From: Microbacterium sp.
GTDB lineage: Bacteria; Actinomycetota; Actinomycetes; Actinomycetales; Microbacteriaceae
Assembly (NCBI GenBank): GCA_029267645.1
Contig: JAJUIM010000002.1
Span: forward strand, 1-23,761
Direction: 5' to 3'
DNA: 23,761 nt
This document shows, one piece after another, positions 15,859 through 23,318 of this stretch. Below the pieces are notes generated by a model. That model saw only the letters and a program-made list of their open reading frames with translations, made no database searches and was not told where the DNA came from. Every line of letters starts with the position of its first letter. Position 1 is the stretch's first letter. Position numbers and translations under genes: made by a program.

Positions 15859-17103
15859 TCAAGTCGAGTCTGCGACCCGAGCACCCACGATCGACATGCC
15901 CGCGTGGCTGGACGTCGGGAAGGACTCGTTCAGAGGGGACTCAGCGATCGTCGCCACCAGGTGCCGTCGTTCCTGGAGGAGGAGTGCAGCGCCGTTGATG
16001 GTGATGTGGGTGGGCACGATGATCGGTCCTTGGCCGTCGGGTTCGTAGGCTTGGGCGACATCGCCGGTGAGGACGTTGTGGACCCGGATCGCCCCGTCCT
16101 CTCGCAGGTAGAGGAAGACGCCGCCGATCGCGGCGATGGTGGTCTCGGCGGCAACAGGCAGGGACCACAGCGGTCGGTCGTCGGCGTCGTAGCCGTGCAG
16201 GCCGGTGTCGTCCAGGGTGACGAGGGTCCCCGTGGTGGGGTCTACGGCGGCGTCGCGGGCGGTGCTGCTCACGATGCTGCCCTGATCCAGGTTGAGGAGC
16301 GCGCCGGTGGTCTCGGAGGTGGCGATGAGCGCGAGCCCGTCTCCCGGTTCAGGGCGCAGGGACGCGCTGATGGACGCCGCTGTCCAGCCGTGCTCGGCGA
16401 GGGGGATGCGCCAGAGCTCGTGATCGTCGGCCGTGTCGCGCGCGATCAGAGCGTCCTCGTGGGTGAGCAGCACGATGCCGTGGTACTCGCCGATGATGCG
16501 GATACCTTCAGGGCTCGACTCGTCGGCCGCGACGTCTCCGGTGGTGGGATCGAGCGCGACGCGTGGGCCGGTCTCGCCCATGAAGCCATCGGGAGGTGCG
16601 GCGAAGACCAGGCCGGGGCCTTGGTAGGGGCCGGGCACCTCGACCGGACCCCAGACCTGTTCCCCGGTCGTCAGGTCGTAGGCGGTGGCAGTCGTCGCGG
16701 CCAGGGCATCGGCCGTGATCTGGAGGTCGCCCAGGATCGCGAGGGCTCGGCCATGCGCGTCGGTGGTCACGACGAACCCGGTGCAGCTCGCTGGACGTTA
16801 CGCGGCCCACAGCACGTCCCCGTAGACGTCCACGGCGGTGAACTCCAGCACACCGTCGCGTTCACCGGCGGCCAGGTACACCCCGTCCGCGTACTGAGGA
16901 GTTGATGTCCACCCGGGGTCCACGACCTCCAGCTCCTCGAACGGCGTCGGCAGCTGCAAGCCCGAGGTGTCCACCACGGGTAGCGACCCATCGACCGGGT
17001 AGGGGTCTCTTACGGGCTCGGGCTCGGATGCCCCGCAGCCGGTCACCAGCAGCGCGGCCACGGCGGCGAGGGCAAGGCTGGAGCGTCCCCGGCGCGGCGT
17101 CAT
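15859..17103 (-). pseudogene. Lipoprotein with beta-propeller-like (PQQ-type) repeats, interrupted by an in-frame stop
   Basis: The reading frame runs from ATG 17101-17103 to TGA 15859-15861 and would encode 414 residues, but TAA at 16798-16800 stops it after 101. No frame change occurs at the stop: the text reads VLWAA, stop, RPASCTGFVV. The N-terminus has a basic start, a hydrophobic run and the lipobox LVTGC (Cys23). Downstream are repeated blade-like pieces (AYDLTTGEQVW, VALDPTTGD, DTADDHELWRIPL, GYDADDRPLWSLP) typical of PQQ-like propellers. It should be an outer-face lipoprotein of unknown partner. ATGA overlap links it to the CcdA gene. A short secreted N-terminal lipoprotein may still be made, and re-initiation at GTG 16770 would lack a signal. 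Confidence 0.75.
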
Positions 17104-17969
17104 GACTGTTCCGCGCGGTGCTCGCCCGCCGGGGCGTCAGCGCGAGCGTGGGTACGGCGGCGTCTGGCCCAGAGCACGAGCACGATCCCGGCGATGAGGA
17201 CGACGGCGAGGATGTCCAGGATCGGGTTCGCCAGGATCGCGGTGTTCTCCTGGAGCCAGGCCTGGGCGTCGAGCGGAACCAGTTCGGGAGCCCCGACCAG
17301 GCCGTTGGTGGTCCAGAACAGCACCCCGACGCCCACGATCAGCAGCCCGGTGACCACCGAGGTGGTGTGCAGCTCCCGGCCCAGCACGGTGAACGATCGC
17401 CCGCGCAGGAACCGGCGTCCACGGGCGCCCAGGCGCTGCCAGAGCGCGGCGATCAGCAGCAGCGGCAGCACCATGCCCGCGCCGTACACGGCGAGCATGA
17501 CGCCGGCGGCGAGGGTGTCGCCGCGGGCGGCGGCCAGGGTGAGCACGGCGCCCAGGATCGGGCCGGCGCAGAATCCCGCGATGCCGCTGGCAGCGCCCAG
17601 CAGCACCGTCTTGACGAGTCCGGTCTTGGACGCCGCTTGCGCGTGCAGGTCTGCCCCGGCCGGTAGCAGCCGGGCAGGGTCGAACCCGAACCCGAGCGCC
17701 TGCGCCGCGCCGAGGACGACCAGGACCAGCGAGGCGACGAGCACGATCGCCTGCCGGTGAGTCACGAACAGCGTCCCCAGGGCGCCGGCTCCGACCCCCA
17801 CGGGGACCAGGACGGTCAGCAGGCCGACGTAGAACACGGCTCCGTGCAGCAGCAGCCGGGGCCCGCTGCCGATCGTGGAGGCGAAGAACGCCGGCATCAG
17901 CAGCGCCGCGCACGGGCTCAGCAGCGCGAGCGTGCCGCCGGCGAACGCGGCGAGCAGTCCGATGTCCAC
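17100..17969 (-). CDS. CcdA/DsbD-like membrane thiol-disulfide transporter
   Basis: 289-residue membrane protein that carries reducing equivalents from cytoplasmic thioredoxin to extracytoplasmic thiol proteins. The two redox cysteines are Cys20 in LSPCAALLMP and Cys134 in GFCAGPILGA, both with the family's proline contexts. Six CcdA helices are followed by an additional segment (about 205-289) with two further hydrophobic stretches and an extracytoplasmic loop, which simple CcdA proteins lack. Start is GTG 17967-17969, six bases after the dsbA-like stop. Its stop overlaps the lipoprotein start as ATGA. A cytochrome c maturation role is unlikely since no heme genes are nearby. Confidence 0.9.
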   Translation of the reverse strand: MDIGLLAAFAGGTLALLSPCAALLMPAFFASTIGSGPRLLLHGAVFYVGLLTVLVPVGVGAGALGTLFVTHRQAIVLVASLVLVVLGAAQALGFGFDPARLLPAGADLHAQAASKTGLVKTVLLGAASGIAGFCAGPILGAVLTLAAARGDTLAAGVMLAVYGAGMVLPLLLIAALWQRLGARGRRFLRGRSFTVLGRELHTTSVVTGLLIVGVGVLFWTTNGLVGAPELVPLDAQAWLQENTAILANPILDILAVVLIAGIVLVLWARRRRTHARADAPAGEHRAEQS

Positions 17970-17975
17970 GCCGCC

Positions 17976-18728
17976 TCACTCCGCCGCGTCGAGCGCGCTC
18001 TGGAACGCTTCCTGGAACACCTCGGTGGGCTGCGCCCCGACGATCGGCTGTCCGCCCAGGATGAAGATCGGGGTGGAGGTGGCGCCGAGGTCGAACCCGA
18101 ACTGCTGGTTGGCGGCGATCACCTGCGCCGTCTCCTCCGAGCCCAGGTCGGCGGCGAACTGCTCGGTGTCCAAACCGAGTTCGCCCGCCAAGGCGACGAG
18201 GGCTTCCTCGCTCAGCTCGCTCTCGGACCTGCGCTCCCCGTCCTCGAACAGGGCGTCGTGGTACTCCCAGAGCGCCCCCTGGAGGGCGGCGGCGTACGAG
18301 GCCCGCGCTGCGCGCTCGGACGCGGGACCGAACACGTTGATGTCGCGCCACTCGATCCGCAGATCCCCGGCGTCGACGTGCTCCATCATCGACGGCAGTG
18401 TCTGCTCGCTCCACCGCGCGCAGAACGGGCACTGATAGTCCGAGAACACTACCAGCACCACCGGCGCATCCACGGGCCCGGCCGCGAGCAGGTCCGCCTC
18501 GTCCCTGGTCTCGGCCGCAGACAGGTCCGGTTGCTCGGGGTTCTGCACCTCCGTCGGCGCGCCGCTATCCGACGGCGAGCCCCCCTCCTCGGCCGTCGTG
18601 CCACTCCAGTTCACCGCCACGATCACGGCGATCAGGACAGCAGCCAGGGTCAACACGGCGACCGGCACGACCCATGACGACCTCGAACGGTTCGACGGTT
18701 TCGGGCGGTTCGTGGTCTCGGTGGGCAT
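17976..18728 (-). CDS. DsbA-family membrane-anchored thiol oxidoreductase
   Basis: 250 residues: basic cytoplasmic N-terminus, one anchor helix (about 20-40), an acidic Ser/Glu/Pro-rich linker, then a DsbA-type thioredoxin fold with CPFC (Cys100, Cys103) and the cis-proline loop ATSTPIFILGG near 218-228. It acts outside the membrane on disulfides, either oxidising or, with CcdA next door, reducing. ATG 18726-18728 follows AGGAGA at seven bases. It opens the minus-strand series and starts 40-60 bases from the BlaI-type operators. Confidence 0.93.
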   Translation of the reverse strand: MPTETTNRPKPSNRSRSSWVVPVAVLTLAAVLIAVIVAVNWSGTTAEEGGSPSDSGAPTEVQNPEQPDLSAAETRDEADLLAAGPVDAPVVLVVFSDYQCPFCARWSEQTLPSMMEHVDAGDLRIEWRDINVFGPASERAARASYAAALQGALWEYHDALFEDGERRSESELSEEALVALAGELGLDTEQFAADLGSEETAQVIAANQQFGFDLGATSTPIFILGGQPIVGAQPTEVFQEAFQSALDAAE

Positions 18729-18766
18729 AGGGATTCTCCTGTCACTGTCGCGGGCACCGACCTCTA

Positions 18767-18787
18767 CTATCTCAGATAGTCGACTAT
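18767..18787. promoter_or_regulatory. BlaI-type operator cluster between divergent operons
   Basis: Two overlapping palindromes: CTATCTCAGATAG at 18767-18779 and ATAGTCGACTAT at 18776-18787. GATAGTCG at 18775-18782 and a variant GGTAGTCG at 18792-18799 add half-sites. A plus-strand TATGCG (18785-18790) could be a -10 element inside the block. Symmetric sites with TAGTC/GACTA cores in the control region of a blaI operon are the expected targets of the encoded repressor, which would control both the dsbA-ccdA side and its own operon. The same half-sites recur at 23539-23572. Confidence 0.75.
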
Positions 18788-18811
18788 GCGTGGTAGTCGA
18801 GTCGTGTCAGA

Positions 18812-19411
18812 ATGGGTTCCATGACCTCTCCCACGACTCGATCCCGCCAGGGCATCGGCGAAAGCTTCCGGTTGGCGGTCCAGGCGCTTCGAGGGTGGAC
18901 GGGCAGGCAGGTGCTGGCCGCGATCGCTGCCTCGGCGGTTGTCGCGGTGGTGATCGGGGTGGCGACGGTGCTGATCCCCAACCCGCTGTTCGGTCGAGAC
19001 ATCCCGCCGGTGTGGTGGAACTATCCGGTGTGGCTGGTCACCTCGGTGCTGTCGGGCATGCTGGTCGCTACGTATATCCGCCCGTACCGCGCCGCCGCGG
19101 ACGAGCAGCAGGCGAATGCGGTCAGCGAGGACGGCGCCGCCACCGACGCGGCCGATGAGGCGCAGGCTCGGCGCAGCAGCCGGATGGGAATGGCCGGCGG
19201 CATCCTGGCGTGGTTCGCGGTGGGGTGCCCGGTGTGCAACAAGCTGGCGCTGCTGGCGCTGGGGTACTCGGGAGCGATCACCTGGTTCACCCCCGTGCAG
19301 CCGTTCCTCGCGCTCGGCGCGCTGATCCTGACCGGCGTCGCACTGGTGTGGCGACTACGCGGGCAGGTCGCTTGCCCGGTCCGCCCCGAGCCGGTGGCGG
19401 CTGTGCGATGA
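18812..19411 (+). CDS. Four-helix membrane protein with a GCPVCNK motif, unknown function
   Basis: 199 residues from ATG 18812 (an ATG at 18821 is an alternative; neither has a clear Shine-Dalgarno). Hydrophobic segments lie at about 35-56, 70-89, 128-150 and 163-181, with a soluble acidic loop at 95-125. The third helix holds GCPVCNK (Cys139, Cys142), a CxxC in a membrane setting, and a further Cys188 lies in the tail. I have seen GCPxCN proteins beside CcdA/DsbA-like genes in actinobacteria, but I know no assigned function. Electron transfer, metal transport or redox sensing are all possible. The stop overlaps blaI as ATGA, so it is the first gene of the BlaI operon. Confidence 0.8.
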   Translation: MGSMTSPTTRSRQGIGESFRLAVQALRGWTGRQVLAAIAASAVVAVVIGVATVLIPNPLFGRDIPPVWWNYPVWLVTSVLSGMLVATYIRPYRAAADEQQANAVSEDGAATDAADEAQARRSSRMGMAGGILAWFAVGCPVCNKLALLALGYSGAITWFTPVQPFLALGALILTGVALVWRLRGQVACPVRPEPVAAVR

Positions 19412-19797
19412 AGGCCGCCGATGGGCGCTCCGGCGACCTGCTGCGCCTGGGGGCGTTGGAAGCGCAGGTGATGGACGTGCTGTGGGACCACGGCCCGGCT
19501 ACCGTGCGCGAAGTGATCGAGCACCTGCCCTCCGACCCCGCCTACACCACCATCGCGACCGTGCTCACCAACCTGGATCGCAAGCGCCTGGTGACCATCA
19601 CGAGGCAGAACCGGTCCACCCGGTACGGCGCCAAGATCACCAGGCACGAGCACGCCGCGGGGCTGATGGAGCAGGTGCTGGAGGCTAGCCGCGACCGGGC
19701 CGCCTCGATCCTGCAGTTCGTGGACTCGATGCCCGAGAACGACCTGGACCTGCTGCGCGACTACCTGGAACGCCGCGACCGGGGAGACATGCCATGA
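19408..19797 (+). CDS. BlaI/MecI/CopY-family transcriptional repressor
   Basis: 129 residues from ATG 19408. A winged helix occupies about residues 12-80: LGALEAQVMDVLWDHGPATV opens it, and AYTTIATVLTNLDRKRLV is the recognition-helix region conserved in the family. The C-terminal helices (85-125) dimerise. Family members are inactivated by proteolysis by a partner M56 membrane protease, here encoded immediately downstream with ATGA overlap. Its likely targets are the palindromes at 18767-18787 and 23539-23572. Confidence 0.93.
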   Translation: MKAADGRSGDLLRLGALEAQVMDVLWDHGPATVREVIEHLPSDPAYTTIATVLTNLDRKRLVTITRQNRSTRYGAKITRHEHAAGLMEQVLEASRDRAASILQFVDSMPENDLDLLRDYLERRDRGDMP

Positions 19798-20777
19798 CCG
19801 CGGGCATCCTCACGATGGCTCTGTGCACCGGACTGGTGGCATTGGCGGTGTTCGGGCCGTGGTTGCTGCGGCACGCTGCCCCCGCCCTGGTGCGCGTCCC
19901 GCGCTTGGCGATCGTGGTCGTCGCCGGCGGCATCGGGGTCTGGCTGGTCACGCTGCTGGCGATCGGCCCGGTGCTGGCCTGGGCCGGAGCCGGCCCCGCG
20001 CTGCTGCCCGAACGCGCGGCCGAGGTCTGCCAACGGTGCCTGACCGCCGCGAACCCGTTCTCCGCCGACACCACCGAAACCCTGATCCCCGCGGTGCTGC
20101 TGCTCGCCCTGCCGGTGGCGCTGGCCCTTGCTCTGGGAGCAGGTCTTGCCCGCCAGATGGTTCGGCGCAGCTCTCGCTCCCGGGACGCCGCCCGCACGCT
20201 GCTGCACGGCGCGCGGCGGCAGCTCCTTCACGGGCACGAGGTGGCACTGGTCGACGCCGAGCACCCGTTCGCGCTTACCTTCCCCGACCGTCACGGCGGG
20301 ATCGTGCTCTCCACCGGCGCGGTGCGCGCGCTGGGGCCGGGCGAGCTGGCCGCCGTGCTGGCCCACGAGCACGCCCACCTGCACCAACGCCACCACCTCA
20401 TCACCGCGCTAGTGGACAGCATCGCCGCCTACCTACGGTGGGTGCCGCTGATCCGCGCTGTCGCCGACGCGCTGCCGCACTACCTGGAGATCGCCGCGGA
20501 CGACCAGGCCCGCCGTCACGCAGGAACCCCGGCGCTGGTCAGCGCCCTGGTCAAGCTCGGCGAACGCACCCACCCCGCCATGCCGCAGCACTCCTGCCCT
20601 GTCGCCTTGCACGCCGCTGGTCCCGAACGCATCCGCCACCTCGTCCACCCCAGCGCCGGGCTGGCAGGCGCCCTGCCCGCCGTCGCGATCGCCGCATACC
20701 TGGCCGGCATGGCCGCCCTTGCTGCCCTCGTCCATCTGCCCTACGTCTCGGCCGCCCTCACCGGCTGCACCATCTGA
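19794..20777 (+). CDS. M56-family membrane metalloprotease (BlaR1/MecR1-like, no sensor domain)
   Basis: 327 residues. Hydrophobic segments at about 3-26, 36-66, 96-120 and 290-315 flank a cytoplasmic zinc protease domain with VLAHEHAHLHQRHH (His191, Glu192, His195) and a downstream glutamate in YLEIAADDQA. Expected to cleave the neighbouring BlaI-type repressor on receiving an outside signal. There is no penicillin-binding sensor domain. The loop between helices two and three carries Cys79 and Cys82 in EVCQRCLTAANP, a CxxC that should face outside. Two more cysteines lie in the C-terminal third (HSCPVAL and the final GCTI). Confidence 0.92.
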   Translation: MTAGILTMALCTGLVALAVFGPWLLRHAAPALVRVPRLAIVVVAGGIGVWLVTLLAIGPVLAWAGAGPALLPERAAEVCQRCLTAANPFSADTTETLIPAVLLLALPVALALALGAGLARQMVRRSSRSRDAARTLLHGARRQLLHGHEVALVDAEHPFALTFPDRHGGIVLSTGAVRALGPGELAAVLAHEHAHLHQRHHLITALVDSIAAYLRWVPLIRAVADALPHYLEIAADDQARRHAGTPALVSALVKLGERTHPAMPQHSCPVALHAAGPERIRHLVHPSAGLAGALPAVAIAAYLAGMAALAALVHLPYVSAALTGCTI

Positions 20778-20809
20778 CCCTGCCGGAAACCAAGAGAGAA
20801 CACCAAACA

Positions 20810-21136
20810 ATGAATGAGAACACCCGTGAGGTGATCCTGCACGTGGCCGACGACCCCGCCGACGTGCAACGGGCGCTGGACGCCGCCGCCGGACTCCACG
20901 CCGCCGGCCTGGGAGTGCGGGTGCGGGTGATCGTCAACGGCCCGGCACTGGCCGGCCTGACCGGCACCGATGCCGTCCAGGTGCCCGAGCACACCGAGGT
21001 GGCCGCGTGCAGCATCGGGCTCGGACGGCGCGGCATCGACCCCGGCGAGTTGCGACCCGAGGTCGGCACGGTCCCCTCCGCGGTCACCGCGATCGTCCAT
21101 GCGCAACTGGCCGGCGCCGCCTACATCCGCATCTGA
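20810..21136 (+). CDS. DsrE-like sulfur-carrier family protein
   Basis: 108 residues from ATG 20810, with AGAGAG about ten bases upstream. The fold pattern EVILHVADDP, RVRVIVNGPAL and VEACS-like Cys67 in VAACSIGLGRRGI followed by VPSAVTAIVHAQLAGAAYIRI matches COG1416 DsrE-like proteins. In DsrE/TusD proteins this cysteine carries persulfide sulfur. It lies 32 bp after the M56 protease gene and so is probably last in the BlaI operon. Role in sulfur relay is inferred from the family and the island content. Confidence 0.8.
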   Translation: MNENTREVILHVADDPADVQRALDAAAGLHAAGLGVRVRVIVNGPALAGLTGTDAVQVPEHTEVAACSIGLGRRGIDPGELRPEVGTVPSAVTAIVHAQLAGAAYIRI

Positions 21137-21682
21137 CCGGACCAGAAAGCCTGGGATGAGGCCGGACAGTATCTGGCAGGCAAAGCCCGGGGCCTGCAGC
21201 GGGCGGGAGCGGACTTCATCGCCTGCGGGAGCAACACGATGCACCGAGTCGCGCCCGTCATCGAGGCGGCGATCACCGTCCCATTCCTGCACATCGCCGC
21301 TGTGGTCGCGACCACAGCGACCGACATCGGGGTGACCCGGCTGGGACTGCTCGGCACCGCGCCGACGATGGAACAGGACTTCTACCGGAGAAGACTCGAG
21401 CGAGCGGGCTTCACTGTGCTGACCCCGGAGCCCGTCGACCGGACCACGGTCGATCAGATCATCTTCGACGAGCTGACCAGACACGTGTTCCGGCCTGAGT
21501 CTCGGGAGACCTACATCCGGGTCATGACAAACCTCCACGCGGCCGGGGCCGAGGCGGTCGTGCTCGGATGCACCGAGATCATCCTCTTGGTCGGCCCCGA
21601 CGACGTGCCGGGACTGCCGCTGCTTGACTCGACCACGCTGCACGTCGAAGCCATCGTCCAGACCGCGATATCCCGCGGCTAA
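21137..21682 (+). pseudogene. Aspartate/glutamate racemase, N-terminus missing
   Basis: From immediately after the DsrE stop and in the same frame, the sequence reads KAWDEAGQYLAGKARGLQRA, then GADFIACGSNTMHRV, matching racemase homologues from about residue 55 onward. Both catalytic cysteines are present (ACGSNTMH and LGCTEI). The first 50-55 residues, including the GGMSW strand, are absent; intact proteins are about 230 residues, while this has 181. The only standard in-frame ATG is at 21239, inside the active-site loop, so a functional product is unlikely. The junction near 21140 is probably a deletion or insertion point. Confidence 0.75.
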
Positions 21683-21721
21683 GCCGCCCCACAGCGGGTC
21701 CGCCGCGCCGGGACGAGCCGG

Positions 21722-22375
21722 TCACCGGCGCTGGAGGAGAAGTACCCCGTCGGTCAGCTCGGCGGCCTCGCCGGAAGGGGCGGTGGCGTGTCGGGTGTGC
21801 GTCTGGATGCTCAGGACGAGCCAGTCGTGCTCGTTGAGGTTCAGCTCCACGAACTGTCGTGCCGGGCTGGGAAAGCTGTGCGCGGGATGATCCGCGGCGT
21901 CGACCCAGGGTGGGAGTGCGGCGTGGGAGAGGACCACGAGGTGACCGCCGGCGCGCACCGTAGTGGCTGCGCGTTGCAGGATCGCGATGCGCGGGAGCGG
22001 GACAGGCGAGTGCAGGAAGCTGGCGGTCACCAGATCGTAGGGGCCGTCGTCCGGCTCCCACCGTGCCAGGTCGGCAGTGACGAACCGGGTGGCCGCGCTG
22101 GCCTGTTGACGCTGAGCCTCGCGGCGTGCGCGGGCGATAGCGGTGGCGGAGATGTCCACGCCGGTGACGAGCCAGCCCTGGGTGGCGAGCCAGATCGCAT
22201 CGGCGCCCTCCCCGCACCCCAGATCCAGCGCTTTCCCCGGAGCCAAGTGCTGCACAGCGTTGACCAGGCTAGGGTTCGGGCGGCCCGACCACACGCGCTC
22301 GGCGTCCCGGTAGCGGCCCTCCCAGAACTCCTGAGGATTCTGAGAGGGCGAGTCGTGGCGCGTGGCGCCTGTCAT
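21722..22375 (-). CDS. Class I SAM-dependent methyltransferase
   Basis: 217 residues from ATG 22373-22375. FWEGRYRDAERVWSGRPNPSL precedes motif I, ALDLGCGEGADAIWLA (residues 49-64), with GVDISATAIARAR as motif II. This arrangement is typical of small methyltransferases annotated as TehB- or thiopurine-like. A substrate is not apparent; a thiol, sulfide or metalloid would suit the location. ATG overlaps the stop of the 58-residue gene as ATGA. Frame is open 25 codons further but that overlaps the upstream gene. Confidence 0.88.
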   Translation of the reverse strand: MTGATRHDSPSQNPQEFWEGRYRDAERVWSGRPNPSLVNAVQHLAPGKALDLGCGEGADAIWLATQGWLVTGVDISATAIARARREAQRQQASAATRFVTADLARWEPDDGPYDLVTASFLHSPVPLPRIAILQRAATTVRAGGHLVVLSHAALPPWVDAADHPAHSFPSPARQFVELNLNEHDWLVLSIQTHTRHATAPSGEAAELTDGVLLLQRR

Positions 22376-22548
22376 CGTCCGAACAGGCGGGCGAAGAACC
22401 CGCTCGTCGCGGCTGCCTTCTCCTTCTCCTTGTCGTGTCCGGGGCACCACTGGCCCGCCGGCACGGTGCGCTTGACCTCGGCGATGTGCTGGCCGCAGCC
22501 GGCCCAGGTTGTCTTGCCGCAGGTCTTACAGGTCACAGCTCGGCACAT
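22372..22548 (-). CDS. Small Cys-rich zinc-ribbon-like protein
   Basis: 58 residues from ATG 22546-22548, with AAGGAAG about ten bases upstream. Cys7, Cys10 and Cys18 (CKTCGKTTWAGCGQH, His21) plus Cys35 and His38 (WCPGH) give a pattern suited to one bound zinc or other metal. The C-terminal third is Lys/Glu-rich and then ends FFARLFGR. I recall similar short proteins with GKTTWAGCGQH in actinobacterial genomes, with no known function. ATGA overlap with the methyltransferase shows coupled [11 protein letters not shown] and favours a real gene. Confidence 0.8.
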   Translation of the reverse strand: MCRAVTCKTCGKTTWAGCGQHIAEVKRTVPAGQWCPGHDKEKEKAAATSGFFARLFGR

Positions 22549-22602
22549 GGATTGCTTCTTCCTTCGAGGGCTGTCTGTCGGTTGGTCGTGAGGATCGCTC
22601 GT

Positions 22603-22878
22603 TCAGGCGAGCGTGAGGAACAGCTTCTCCAGCTCCTCGGTGGTGATGTCGTCGGCACGGTCGGTGCCGTCGGGGTCGGCGATGCAGTCCTTCATCGCAG
22701 TGGAGATGATCGCGAACCCGGCACGGTCAAGCGCCGAGGAGACCGCCGCGAGCTGGGTCACCACCTCCCGGCACGACCCGCCGCCTTCGACCGCGTCAAT
22801 GACGGCGTTGAGCTGGCCGCGGGCGCGGCGGAGCCGGTTGAGGATGCGGCGCTGGGCGTCGGGGTCACTCGTGGACAT
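22603..22878 (-). CDS. CsoR/FrmR/CstR-family repressor, CstR-like by its ligand residues
   Basis: 91 residues. RRILNRLRRARGQLNAVIDA opens the four-helix family fold. Residues at the sensor positions are Cys36 (GGSCREVV) and Cys65 (AMKDC), while position 61, where copper-sensing CsoR has His, is Ala. That Cys-Cys without His pattern is that of CstR, which senses persulfides by forming di- or tetrasulfide links, not copper. ATG 22876-22878 follows AGGAG. The start lies inside the end of the DUF2892-like gene. Three ATACCCC-type palindromes in the window are the likely binding sites. A formaldehyde or metal sensor remains possible. Confidence 0.9.
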   Translation of the reverse strand: MSTSDPDAQRRILNRLRRARGQLNAVIDAVEGGGSCREVVTQLAAVSSALDRAGFAIISTAMKDCIADPDGTDRADDITTEELEKLFLTLA

Positions 22879-23185
22879 GAGAACTCCTGTTCGGGACGGG
22901 GGCGCTCGTCAGGTCGACGTGCTGCCGGGCATCGGGGATGTCGAGTGTGTGCTGCGGCGTCTGAGGCTGCCGACGAGTGGTGAGCCAGCTCGTCGGGCAT
23001 GTTCCTGTGACCGCCATGACCGCGATGACGGTGGCCATCACGCCGGCGGCTACCGCGATCGCCGGGTCCGTCGACAGCATGGATGCACCGAACGCGCCGA
23101 CGATCAGGGCGACGGCTCCACGGCTCAGCCGCCCCCATACGCCGGCGCGGCATGCCGGGGCGCAGGTGAGCTGTCGGTCAGACAT
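22865..23185 (-). CDS. DUF2892-like membrane protein with His-containing tail
   Basis: 106 residues from ATG 23183-23185, preceded by AGAGGAG at eight bases. N-terminus has CAPAC (Cys8, Cys12). Hydrophobic segments lie at about 22-42 and 45-63, ending MAVTGTCPTSWL, which fits the DUF2892 pattern ending in CP. A soluble 40-residue tail follows with several histidines and ends HVHE. Likely membrane-bound partner in sulfur handling, as DUF2892 is elsewhere joined to rhodanese. The 3' end overlaps the start of the CsoR-family gene by 14 bases. Confidence 0.72.
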   Translation of the reverse strand: MSDRQLTCAPACRAGVWGRLSRGAVALIVGAFGASMLSTDPAIAVAAGVMATVIAVMAVTGTCPTSWLTTRRQPQTPQHTLDIPDARQHVDLTSAPVPNRSSHVHE

Positions 23186-23312
23186 AGGCGAAACTCCTCT
23201 GACTGTCAGGAACGTCGTCGAGTGGGTGGTCGGCCCAAAAGCCCAGGATCGGCACCGAGCTCTCCTCGACCACCCGGGTCGGGTTCTCTCGCCTGATCTC
23301 GGTCGCGCCCAT
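23178..23312 (-). CDS. 44-residue ORF at a leaderless start, unknown function
   Basis: ATG 23310-23312 begins six bases after a TATAGT -10 element, so a transcript would start at or next to the ATG. The frame codes MGATEIRRENPTRVVEES, then PILGFWADHPLDDVPDS, and ends eight bases inside the next gene. It has no known motif. A leaderless small protein or a leader peptide coupling [11 protein letters not shown] into the DUF2892-like gene are both plausible; chance is not excluded. Confidence 0.45.
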   Translation of the reverse strand: MGATEIRRENPTRVVEESSVPILGFWADHPLDDVPDSQRSFAYV

Positions 23313-23318
23313 GACGCC

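Noticed and set aside
22603-22878. Copper sensing as the role of the CsoR-family gene
   Set aside because: The histidine ligand position is Ala and no copper ATPase or chaperone is in the window; the neighbours are persulfide genes.
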